Source: Bacillus cereus
GTDB taxonomy: Bacteria > Bacillota > Bacilli > Bacillales > Bacillaceae_G
Direction of reading: 5' to 3'
Assembly (NCBI RefSeq): GCF_025917685.1
Contig: NZ_CP089518.1
Location: forward strand, 1,985,001 to 2,049,000
Length of the DNA: 64,000 nt
Shown: one piece after another, positions 57,045 through 64,000 of the stretch
How the letters are laid out: each line of letters begins with the position of its first letter
How positions within the stretch are numbered: the stretch's first letter is position 1
Program-made: the position numbers and the translations under genes
The notes under the pieces: generated by a model
Seen by the model: only the letters and a program-made list of their open reading frames with translations
Database searches by the model: none
Told to the model about the DNA's origin: nothing

Positions 57045-57410
57045 AAGGTGGCAGAGTCGTGACCGCTTTTTGGCAGTATATGTGCCGGTTGTTTTGGCAT
57101 CATCGTGATATATTTGTATTGTGAGAAGTGGTGGAAAACACAACTCAGTATGTTGTTCTTAAATTTCTAAACGGTTCGTAATGACGGCACATAAAATCCG
57201 AAACCAGCAGATGGTACTGATTGAATGCTACCGTTATTAAGGAGAGCTTTTGCTCTTCCTTGAGTTAACAACATCCTAGTTAGACAGAATGAGGTGGACC
57301 TGATAAGTTCGCCAAGAGTGTCTGTTGAGGTTGTTAGCTGAGGGAAGAATAAAACTTAATTTGCCGTAATTTAATAATTAATGAGAAAGCATTCATTCGG
57401 GTGCTTTTTA
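57045..57410 (+). ncRNA. Candidate structured non-coding RNA
   Basis: No coding frame. Visible pairings: a 9-bp long-range stem TATGTGCCG (57079-57087) with CGGCACATA (57185-57193); hairpin 57239-57261; nested stems 57264-57272/57330-57338, 57282-57286/57319-57323 and 57293-57299/57307-57313; and a terminator hairpin 57386-57394/57399-57407 with five T. The segment looks richer in G and C than its AT-rich flanks. It starts just after the AbiGi-like gene and may be co-transcribed with it. Confidence 0.4.
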
Positions 57411-57700
57411 TTTTGGAGGAGGATATCGGAGTAAGGGATGAAATGAGTGGTAGGAAGGCGCGGGAGAACGTATCGGCGTTTGTTTCGTACTGAGCCTAGT
57501 ATTTCTCCAGCTAGGTTCAAAAGTAACATATCCCCTTATAGGAAAGTTATCATTGTTTGATGAAGGTTTTGAGTTGAATAATTAGTAAATTTAGGTTAAA
57601 ATAAATAGAACAAACGTTCCTTTTTTCTGTGCTATAAAAATTATTCTAAATACTTTATAATTAAATTAGTAATTTTATACAGCTAAAGGGGAAATGAATA
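57411..57700. other. Further hairpins and promoter region of the RexAB-like pair
   Basis: Small hairpins AACG/CGTT (57467-57480) and GAGCCTAG/CTAGGTTC (57492-57518), then AT-rich DNA with the LexA box. Confidence 0.4.
57608..57619. promoter_or_regulatory. LexA (DinR) box upstream of the RexAB-like pair
   Basis: GAACAAACGTTC, identical to the box in front of immA, 82 bp before the start codon at 57701. Confidence 0.65.
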
Positions 57701-58615
57701 GTGGTACAGAAGAAAAGAATTATATGTAATTTTTTTTACTTTGAAGAACCAGAAGGTGGAGAGGGAAAAATAAATGCATTATTTGAAACGCAAAAAAATA
57801 TTATAGATAATGCAGGGGTAACAAATATACAAGTCTCTTATTTTTATTTAAGAATTACATATTTGGAAAAAAGAATAGATGAAGATAAACAATGGTGGGT
57901 TGGAATAGTTGAAAGACTTGAGACTACCGAAGAAGTTGAGAGCTCTAATTTAGTTGGTGAAAGAAATGTATACGCTTCTGGGGATGATGAAGGTCCAATA
58001 AAAAACACGGGCTTTGTATACTATCCATATACTAAGACACTAGTTTTACATAGAAAAATTGGTGGTGTTAATGATTACAATTTTGGTATATTCATTAGAA
58101 AGCTTTTAAAACAATTAAAAGTAGTTAATAAAGGATTTACTAAATATAAAATGCATTTGTTACCAGATTTACATAAATTGGATAGGTTAAATAAGGCGCC
58201 TCATATCCATTCATTAGAGTATAGTTTTAAGTTACCGGAAAAAATTGATAAAGTCGCATCTGAAAATAGATCAATTTTTGGGGATTTATTTTTAGCAGAA
58301 AGGCTTGGGGGAAGCCACATGAAAGTTGCGATTAAATCGGATAAAATGAATGTAAAAGAAACGATTCAAAAAGTGTTGAAAATTAAAGCGTTAGGTGATG
58401 ATAACGTTAATACATTAAAGGTAGTTACTGAGCATAACAACATTGAAGAACCCTTAGATTTATTAAATTCCAAGTTTACAGATTTTAAGGATGTAGAATT
58501 AAAAAAAGGGAAAAAAGAAACACCTTCATTAGTCATGGATACAATAAATGAAATATTTAACAATCAGAGAATATTAATTGAGAATATGTATATAAACAAA
58601 GAGGAAGAGGAATAA
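57701..58615 (+). CDS. Soluble protein of a RexAB-like pair
   Basis: 304 residues, no signal or TM. The N-terminal ~200 residues are mixed alpha/beta (VQKKRIICNFFYFEEPEGG..., FVYYPYTKTLVLHRK near 110); the C-terminal third is charged and helical. The start is a GTG at 57701, nine bases after AAAGGGG. I do not recognise a domain. Size, order and a following four-TM protein match lambda rexA-rexB (279 and 144 residues), an exclusion system in which the soluble protein senses phage and the membrane protein acts. That functional reading is inference. Confidence 0.5.
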   Translation: MVQKKRIICNFFYFEEPEGGEGKINALFETQKNIIDNAGVTNIQVSYFYLRITYLEKRIDEDKQWWVGIVERLETTEEVESSNLVGERNVYASGDDEGPIKNTGFVYYPYTKTLVLHRKIGGVNDYNFGIFIRKLLKQLKVVNKGFTKYKMHLLPDLHKLDRLNKAPHIHSLEYSFKLPEKIDKVASENRSIFGDLFLAERLGGSHMKVAIKSDKMNVKETIQKVLKIKALGDDNVNTLKVVTEHNNIEEPLDLLNSKFTDFKDVELKKGKKETPSLVMDTINEIFNNQRILIENMYINKEEEE

Positions 58616-58640
58616 TTTTACACAGAGGAGAGTGAAATTT

Positions 58641-59063
58641 GTGAAAAGATTTGTATTAAAGTTTTTAATTTTTTTAATTCCTCTCATAATATTCTCGTGT
58701 GTAAACTTTAACTATTCTAATATAGGTAACATGAAAGATATTTTGTTAGGCGCTATTGCATTAGGTTCTTCTTGTCTTGGTTTTTTTATTGCAGGAGTAT
58801 CAATTATGCAAACCACAAATTTCAGTAGGTTTTATAAAAAATTAGTGGAACTGGGAACAAATAAGAAAATTACAGCATGGCTAATGGCAGCAATAGGATA
58901 CTTTTTCCTTTTGGCGTTTTTAAGTCTATTTCTTTTATTTTTTACAAATGTTGAAAATATGTTTGTCCAAATGTTATTTAATATTTGGTTATCTACTTTA
59001 ACTGCAGCGTTTATTTCAAGCTTATTTGTAACGGTAATCATTATTATTGTTTTTTCTAAATGA
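58641..59063 (+). CDS. Four-TM membrane protein of a RexAB-like pair
   Basis: 140 residues with four hydrophobic segments (about 2-20, 33-55, 75-98 and 107-137), short loops and a basic N-terminus, the profile of a small ion-channel-like effector such as RexB. GTG at 58641 lies nine bases after GAGGAGA; the GTG at 58632 is too close to that site. It follows its partner by 25 nt and shares its transcript and terminator. Confidence 0.55.
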   Translation: MKRFVLKFLIFLIPLIIFSCVNFNYSNIGNMKDILLGAIALGSSCLGFFIAGVSIMQTTNFSRFYKKLVELGTNKKITAWLMAAIGYFFLLAFLSLFLLFFTNVENMFVQMLFNIWLSTLTAAFISSLFVTVIIIIVFSK

Positions 59064-59147
59064 TTTAAAGAGCTTTTCATGAGATTCTTAATTATTTATA
59101 AGGTGTAATTTAATTCCTGAAATAATTATTAGATGAAAAAGTTTTGT

Positions 59148-59175
59148 AAGCATCATCATAACGATGGTGCTTTTT
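59148..59175 (+). terminator. Terminator of the RexAB-like operon
   Basis: AAGCATCATC / GATGGTGCTT with one G-T pair and five T. Confidence 0.7.
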
Positions 59176-59262
59176 ATGTTTTACAAAACAAACTTAAATG
59201 TGAAGTGACAGATGAAATGTAAATAGCTAAATACAATTTATGGTTAACCATAAGAAGGGTTA

Positions 59263-59442
59263 TTGAAAATTGAAGGGTATGTAAGGAATGGTCATACAGA
59301 AGAACAAACTATCCATAATATGGACATTAGTTTTACTACTTGAAATAATTAGGAAGAATATCCGATGATTGCACAAGTTTTTCGATGTGGAAAAGAGGTT
59401 GCGTATCGTGGAGTTGAGACTACTTTGTTAAGAGGAAAATAA
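59263..59442 (+). pseudogene. Degraded phage HTH / terminase-small-subunit-like gene
   Basis: One continuous frame reads KIEGYVRNGHTEEQTIHNMDISFTT, then TGA (59341-59343), two codons, TAG (59350-59352), then EEYPMIAQVFRCGKEVAYRGVETTLLRGK and TAA. The parts on either side of the stops together match the HTH of phBC6A51-type terminase small subunits (I-x-G-W-x-R-x-G-x-T-D-E-Q-I-A...-Y-P-x-x-x-x-A-x-x-x-G-K-E-V). Its place upstream of the terminase genes fits. The working small subunit is the P27-type gene at 60242. Confidence 0.6.
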
Positions 59443-59535
59443 TTGTAATTAACCAATAAAAATTATCGCAGACGCTACTTTCATTCTTCTAGCATCTAAT
59501 TTGTTTTTAAGGAAAGATCAGGGGGATAAGGATAA

Positions 59536-59793
59536 ATGGATAACATTTTAAAAGGTAAGATTGCTGTGCTTGGTCTTATACCTATCGATAAGAAAGCATA
59601 CATTAAACACCTTAAGCCACATGAGAAAGCGTACAAGAAGTCTGGGATTGATGTTAATCGATTCAAATATTATAAACTGTATGGACAGAAACCTATATTT
59701 TACTCTATGGAATATATTAAGCAAACAACAATAAAAGATTTATTGGAAAGAGATAAAGGTAATAAGGATCGTTTGGTAAAGACAGATGAATGA
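59536..59793 (+). CDS. Phage hypothetical protein
   Basis: 85 residues, basic, no TM (MDNILKGKIAVLGLIPIDKK...). AGGGGGATAAGG precedes the ATG. It overlaps the HNH gene by 8 nt, so it is coupled to it. No family recognised. Confidence 0.6.
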   Translation: MDNILKGKIAVLGLIPIDKKAYIKHLKPHEKAYKKSGIDVNRFKYYKLYGQKPIFYSMEYIKQTTIKDLLERDKGNKDRLVKTDE

Positions 59794-60121
59794 ATACAAA
59801 ACCAAACAACAGAAGCGTAAATTCTATGACAGTGGTGAGTGGAAGAATATAAGAGAGCAAGTAAAGAAGCGAGACAATTTTGAGTGTCAGGAATGCAAAC
59901 GTAATGGTCGCGTTCAAACAGACAAGAATGAATACAGTGAGAGTGCAAAGCGTAAGAAGATTCAACTCGTTGTCCATCATATAAAAGAACTAGAACATTA
60001 TCCAGAACTTGCATTAGAAATAGATAATCTCGAAATAGTCTGTGTGGATTGCCACAATAAAGAACACGGTAGAACATTCAAAAAGAAACAGAATAAATGG
60101 GAACACGATGAAAAGTGGTGA
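59786..60121 (+). CDS. HNH endonuclease
   Basis: 111 residues with the HNH fold: zinc cysteines CQECKRNG near residue 34 and CVDCHNKEH near 92, and the catalytic VVHHIKELEHYPELAL-x-x-DN near 62. In HK97-like phages an HNH protein encoded next to the terminase helps DNA packaging and cos cleavage. Confidence 0.9.
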   Translation: MNEYKTKQQKRKFYDSGEWKNIREQVKKRDNFECQECKRNGRVQTDKNEYSESAKRKKIQLVVHHIKELEHYPELALEIDNLEIVCVDCHNKEHGRTFKKKQNKWEHDEKW

Positions 60122-60241
60122 AAATGATTCGGTTATACCCCCCCTTAAAATATTTCATCAAAAAATGCTCTAAGGGGCACCGGAGGAGGGGGTTAACTGT
60201 CAGGTTTTTTTCGAAATTACGCACGTAAGGGGGGTGGGGAG

Positions 60242-60553
60242 ATGGCTGTTAGTATTCTGAAGTTGAAAGAACAGCTAATGAATAGTATTGATATTACAGA
60301 TTTAGTTGAAGTTGAAAAGGTTGAAAGATACATAGATCTTGTTAAAGCATTTAGAAAAATAAATAAAACCATTAATAAAGAAGGCGAGTCTGTAACAATA
60401 AAAAATGGATCACAAGTTTTTGTGAAAGCCCACCCTCTTATAAGTGAGAGGAATAAAATTAACAGTTCTTTAATTGCTTTAGGACGAGATATAAAGTTTA
60501 CTCCGAAAGCTGGTGGTTCTAATACGGGATATAGTACAAGTGATTTAATATGA
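60242..60553 (+). CDS. P27-family terminase small subunit
   Basis: 103 residues. Helical P27 pattern ending in VKAHPLISERNKINSSLIALGRDIKFTPKAGG. It recognises the packaging site and delivers DNA to TerL. GGGGTGGGGAG precedes the ATG. It overlaps terL by 4 nt. Confidence 0.88.
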   Translation: MAVSILKLKEQLMNSIDITDLVEVEKVERYIDLVKAFRKINKTINKEGESVTIKNGSQVFVKAHPLISERNKINSSLIALGRDIKFTPKAGGSNTGYSTSDLI

Positions 60554-62217
60554 TTAAGCAAAAGTATGTGGAAGAATATATTGAACTTTATAGAAGTGGT
60601 AAAGTAAAGTTCAACAAAGAACGAAAACTGTTAATTGAATATCTAGAAAAATACGTTTTGAACAGAGACGACTTGTATTTTGATGATGAAATGATTGAGA
60701 AGTGTATCCGTTTCGGTGAAAAGTGGTACTTTCCATTACAATCATTTCAGAAATTCTTAATAGCATTCGTCTTTTTATTTTACAAGAAAAATGGTCGCGT
60801 ATTTTATCGTAAGTTTCTATGGATGCTTGGACGTGGTGGAGGTAAAAACGGATTAATATCAGTAATTATTCATTTTTTAATTAGTGAGATGCATGGTATT
60901 TCGGAGTATAACATTTCTGTTGTTGCAAACAGTGAAGAACAAGCAAAAACAAGTCCTGATGAAGTTCATAAATGTGTTAAACGAAATGAAATATTACAAC
61001 GAGCATTTAAAACAACATTAACTCAAACTGTTTCTAAAGCTACAGGAAGTGTATTGAAGTTTAGAACCTCAAATGGAGATACAAAAGATGGTTTGCGAGA
61101 TGGTGCTGTTGTATTCGATGAAATACATCAATACGAAAGCAATAAAGATGTCCGAGTTCATATAAGCGGTTTAGGGAAAAAGAAAAATCCACGAGAATTT
61201 TATATTGGTACAGATGGATATGTCCGTGATGGTTTCTTAGATAAGCAAAAAGAAAAAGCAATGAAAGTATTAAATGGTGAAGCACGGCCAAATGCTATTT
61301 TCCCATTCATTTGTAAATTGAATGATGAAAAAGAAGTTGATAATCCAGATAATTGGGAAATGGCGAATCCTATGTTATCACAACCATTAAGCGAGTATGC
61401 TGAGGGATTACTTGAAACGATAAAGGAAGAATATGAAGATTTAGAGGATGATCCTAGCAACCGAGAAGAGTTCATGACAAAGCGTATGAACTTACCTGTT
61501 ACAAACTTAGAACGTTCTGTTGCAAAATGGTCAGAGATTCTTGCTACAAATCGTCCATTCCCTGATTTATATGCTCGAGAATGTATAGGGGCACTAGACT
61601 TTGCAAGTATTCGCGATTTCGCAGCATGCGGTCTTTTGTTTAGACAAAATGGCGAGTACATTTTTAAAACCCATTCCTTTGTACGTAAAGAATTTGTTGA
61701 TATTTATTATGGTTATTCTAAGAAAGCTGACGAGTATAAAAAACAAAAATTTGCTCCTATAAAAGAGTGGGAAGAGCAAGGTCTACTAACAGTTGTGGAT
61801 GAACCGACTATTAATCCTCAACACATTGTTGATTGGTTTGTAGAAATGCGAGAACAATATGGGATTAAAAAGATTATAGCTGATAACTTCAGAATGGAAG
61901 CTATAAGACCACTATTAGTAGCAGAAGGATTTGAAATAGAAGTTATACGAAATCCAAAAGCAATCCACAGTTTATTAGCTCCACGTATTGAAATGGCATT
62001 TGCAAATAAACAAATTGTTTTTGATGATAATCCGCTAATGCGTTGGTATACGCAAAATGTGTTGGTTGTTATCAAAGGTGATGGAAATAAAATATATGAA
62101 AAGAAAGAGCCTGTTCGTAGAAAAACAGATGGGTTTCAGTGTTTTGTTCATGCTCTTTATCGGGCAGATGAGATACAAGAAGCAACTGACTTCGTTATAG
62201 GTAACATTAAATTTTAA
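60550..62217 (+). CDS. Terminase large subunit
   Basis: 555 residues, Terminase_1 type packaging ATPase/nuclease. Walker A is LGRGGGKNG near residue 97 and Walker B AVVFDEIHQ near 190; the nuclease acidic residues are seen at GALDFASIRDFA near 345 and IIADNFRME near 442. It cuts and pumps DNA into proheads. Confidence 0.95.
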   Translation: MIKQKYVEEYIELYRSGKVKFNKERKLLIEYLEKYVLNRDDLYFDDEMIEKCIRFGEKWYFPLQSFQKFLIAFVFLFYKKNGRVFYRKFLWMLGRGGGKNGLISVIIHFLISEMHGISEYNISVVANSEEQAKTSPDEVHKCVKRNEILQRAFKTTLTQTVSKATGSVLKFRTSNGDTKDGLRDGAVVFDEIHQYESNKDVRVHISGLGKKKNPREFYIGTDGYVRDGFLDKQKEKAMKVLNGEARPNAIFPFICKLNDEKEVDNPDNWEMANPMLSQPLSEYAEGLLETIKEEYEDLEDDPSNREEFMTKRMNLPVTNLERSVAKWSEILATNRPFPDLYARECIGALDFASIRDFAACGLLFRQNGEYIFKTHSFVRKEFVDIYYGYSKKADEYKKQKFAPIKEWEEQGLLTVVDEPTINPQHIVDWFVEMREQYGIKKIIADNFRMEAIRPLLVAEGFEIEVIRNPKAIHSLLAPRIEMAFANKQIVFDDNPLMRWYTQNVLVVIKGDGNKIYEKKEPVRRKTDGFQCFVHALYRADEIQEATDFVIGNIKF

Positions 62218-62225
62218 TAAAGGGG

Positions 62226-63371
62226 GTGATAACCATTGGATGGTTAGGTTCAGTATTTAAAAGAAATAAAGAACTAGAATTTATGGTGGATCTAGACATA
62301 ATTGCTGATACAGCAAACAGGCTTCATATGAAACGATTAGCACTTGATACATGTGTATCTTTTCTAGGAAGAACGATTAGTCAATCTGAATTTAGGGTGA
62401 GAAACGGTAAAATATTTGAGAAGAATGAGCTTTATTATCGATTAAACGTTAGACCGAATAAGAATATGACTGCAAGTACCTTCTGGGAAAGATTTATCCG
62501 TAAACTTATTTATGATAATGAGTGTTTAGTTATACAGGCGGATGATGGTGATTTACTTATTGCTGATGGGTTTCAGCATAATGAATATGCTGTATATGAA
62601 GATACCTTTACAGATGTAACAGTAAAAGATTACACGTTTAAGAGAAGTTTTAAGCAAAGTGAAGTTATTCATTTAAAGTATCGAAATGATAAATTGTCTC
62701 CGCTTATTGATGGATTATTTGCAGATTATGGGGACTTATTTAGTAGGATATTAAACTCTCAAAAACGTAAAAATCAAGTTCGTGGCACGGTCGATATGGA
62801 TATGATTGGTGCCAAAACAGAAGAACAAATAGCGAAGTTACAAGAGTTTATCGACAATATGTATAAGGCGATTGGTACTAAAGATATCGCTATTGTTCCG
62901 CAACAAAAGGGTATTAATTATAACGAAATATATAATGGTGTTGCGAATGGGCCGAGTGTGGAAGAAATAAACAAAGTAACCAGTGGTTTTTTAAATCAAG
63001 TAGCAATGGCCATCGGTATTCCGACAGCTTTATTATATGGAGAAATGGCTGATGTAGAGAAGCAAACGAAAAATTATATGCTTTTCACAGTAAGACCATT
63101 ATTAAAAAAGCTATCTGATGAAGCGAATGTTAAATTCTTTGAAATGAATGAATATCTTTCAGGACAAAAGATTATAGTTAAGGCTGTTTCTTATCAGAGT
63201 ATATTTGACCTAGCAACAAGTATTGATAAGCTTATTTCTTCAAGTGCATTTACAGGAAATGAGATTCGTTCAGAAGTAGATTATGAAGATTCTGATGATC
63301 CAAACTTAAATATCCACCATATTACAAAGAACTATAAGAAACTAAATGAATCTGAAGGAGGTGAGAAATGA
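62226..63371 (+). CDS. Phage portal protein (HK97 family)
   Basis: 381 residues: QVAMAIGIPTALLYGEMADVEKQTKNYMLFTVRPLLKKL near residue 255 is the portal signature. The frame opens at GTG 62226, which overlaps the AAAGGGGGTG ribosome site; the family's usual N-terminus (M-G-W-L-x-x-x-F-K-R) would start at the ATT codon at 62235, eight bases after that site. Which of the two is used is open. It overlaps the protease gene by 4 nt. Confidence 0.92.
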   Translation: MITIGWLGSVFKRNKELEFMVDLDIIADTANRLHMKRLALDTCVSFLGRTISQSEFRVRNGKIFEKNELYYRLNVRPNKNMTASTFWERFIRKLIYDNECLVIQADDGDLLIADGFQHNEYAVYEDTFTDVTVKDYTFKRSFKQSEVIHLKYRNDKLSPLIDGLFADYGDLFSRILNSQKRKNQVRGTVDMDMIGAKTEEQIAKLQEFIDNMYKAIGTKDIAIVPQQKGINYNEIYNGVANGPSVEEINKVTSGFLNQVAMAIGIPTALLYGEMADVEKQTKNYMLFTVRPLLKKLSDEANVKFFEMNEYLSGQKIIVKAVSYQSIFDLATSIDKLISSSAFTGNEIRSEVDYEDSDDPNLNIHHITKNYKKLNESEGGEK

Positions 63372-64000
63372 TGGAACATTTGAACATGAATAAGCTTTTA
63401 AATTTAAAACGAGATATTCGTTTTGAGGCAAAAGGTGAAAATGAGTACAAATTAACCGTTTACGGGTCAATCGGTGGATGGTTTAGTGAAAATAACGCTG
63501 AAGCAGTAAGAAGAAAGATTCAAGATGTAAAAGCAGAAAAAATTCACGTTCATATTAATTCGGGTGGAGGTTCAGCGTTTGATGGTGTAGCAATTTGTAA
63601 TCAATTAAAGCAGCATGATGCCGAAATTATAGTTCATATTGATGGTTGGGCAGCAAGTGCCGCATCTGTAATTGCAATGGCAGGTGATAAAATCATTATG
63701 CCTAGTAATACTATGATGATGATTCATCAAGCGAGTACCTTTGAATATGGAAATGCAGATCTATTTGAAAAAACAGCACGAGATTTACGGAAGATTGATT
63801 CAGCTTTAGCAGCATCTTATAAGAAACGTTTTGTTGGAACAGATGAAGAATTAAAACAACTTTTAAAAGATGAAACCTGGCTAACGGCAGAGGAAGCAGT
63901 TGCTCTTGGTTTAGCTGATGAAATTGCTGATGAAATTGAAATAGATGATGCGCAGGAAGAGGAAGTTGTAGAAAATTTTAAAGAAGATTTAGTAGCTAAG
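63368..64000 (+). CDS. ClpP-like prohead maturation protease, partial
   Basis: 211 codons visible, cut by the window end. ClpP fold: IHVHINSGGGSAFDGVAI near residue 60, catalytic Ser in DGWAASAASVIAMAG near 100 and His in MMMIHQAS near 122. It processes the scaffold and capsid in HK97-like phages. Start ATG at 63368 follows GGAGGTGAG. Confidence 0.92.
   Translation, partial: MMEHLNMNKLLNLKRDIRFEAKGENEYKLTVYGSIGGWFSENNAEAVRRKIQDVKAEKIHVHINSGGGSAFDGVAICNQLKQHDAEIIVHIDGWAASAASVIAMAGDKIIMPSNTMMMIHQASTFEYGNADLFEKTARDLRKIDSALAASYKKRFVGTDEELKQLLKDETWLTAEEAVALGLADEIADEIEIDDAQEEEVVENFKEDLVAK

Noticed and set aside
57045..57535. Group I or group II intron, or a tRNA (GGTTC near 57515), in the structured region
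   Set aside because: No domain V-like hairpin, no recognisable group I core words, no cloverleaf, and no interrupted gene around it.

Overview
The window is a chromosomal segment of a low-GC, spore-forming Firmicute, almost certainly a member of the Bacillus cereus group. The signs are a BclA-type exosporium collagen-like protein with the [13 protein letters not shown] leader, a SpoVS-family gene, AAGGAGG-type ribosome binding sites, and a dissimilatory nar/moa/nas/sir locus under a B. subtilis-type Fnr with C-terminal cysteines.

Layout. (1) 1-6915: housekeeping and envelope genes: MBL-fold hydrolase, small membrane proteins, glutathione peroxidase, and a MoxR ATPase/DUF58/transglutaminase operon. 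(2) 7235-31787: an anaerobic nitrate/nitrite respiration island. narGHJI makes the membrane nitrate reductase, fnr the oxygen sensor, moaA-moeB-moeA-moaE-moaD the molybdopterin cofactor, and narK the nitrate/nitrite transporter. nasDE reduces nitrite to ammonium, nasF-sirB-sirC makes its sirohaem, and ric repairs Fe-S centres damaged by NO. Four promoters (narG, moaA, nasD, ric) carry an Fnr palindrome placed exactly 29.5 bp before the -10 hexamer, so the island reads as one Fnr regulon. Between narK and the sir genes lie PspC, AEC transporter and STAS/SEC14-like genes and an amidohydrolase gene broken by one nonsense codon.

(3) 31800-41230: an accessory, spore-surface region: a 50-residue peptide gene, a secreted lipase-like protein, a Cys/Ser/His-rich protein with a BclA-like C-terminal domain, spoVS, relics of IS3 and Tn554-type elements, and a ~1000-residue collagen-like exosporium protein whose gene holds 40 identical 18-bp repeats.

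(4) 41400-64000 (continues beyond the window): a prophage. Order: integrase, ImmA peptidase, cargo (NUDIX relic, PIN-domain protein, sunset-domain membrane protein), CI-like repressor, a five-site operator region, Cro-like gene, early regulators, DnaD-type replication protein, small genes, ArpU regulator, second tyrosine recombinase, HNH nuclease, P27 TerS, TerL, portal, prohead protease. Inserted among these are likely lysogenic-conversion genes: a DivIC-like protein, a CDF metal transporter, a YtaF/MntP-like protein, an AbiGi/DUF2971-like protein, and a soluble-protein plus four-TM-protein pair with the size and order of lambda RexA/RexB. That pair lies downstream of a LexA box identical to one in front of immA-int. 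Between the AbiGi-like gene and the pair sits a ~370-nt non-coding stretch rich in nested stems and ending in a terminator, a candidate structured RNA.

The most promising undescribed items are the RexAB-like pair with its LexA box, the structured RNA candidate, a 110-bp direct repeat around a 48-codon gene, and the phage-borne DivIC homologue. All functional statements come from reading motifs by eye; no database search was run.
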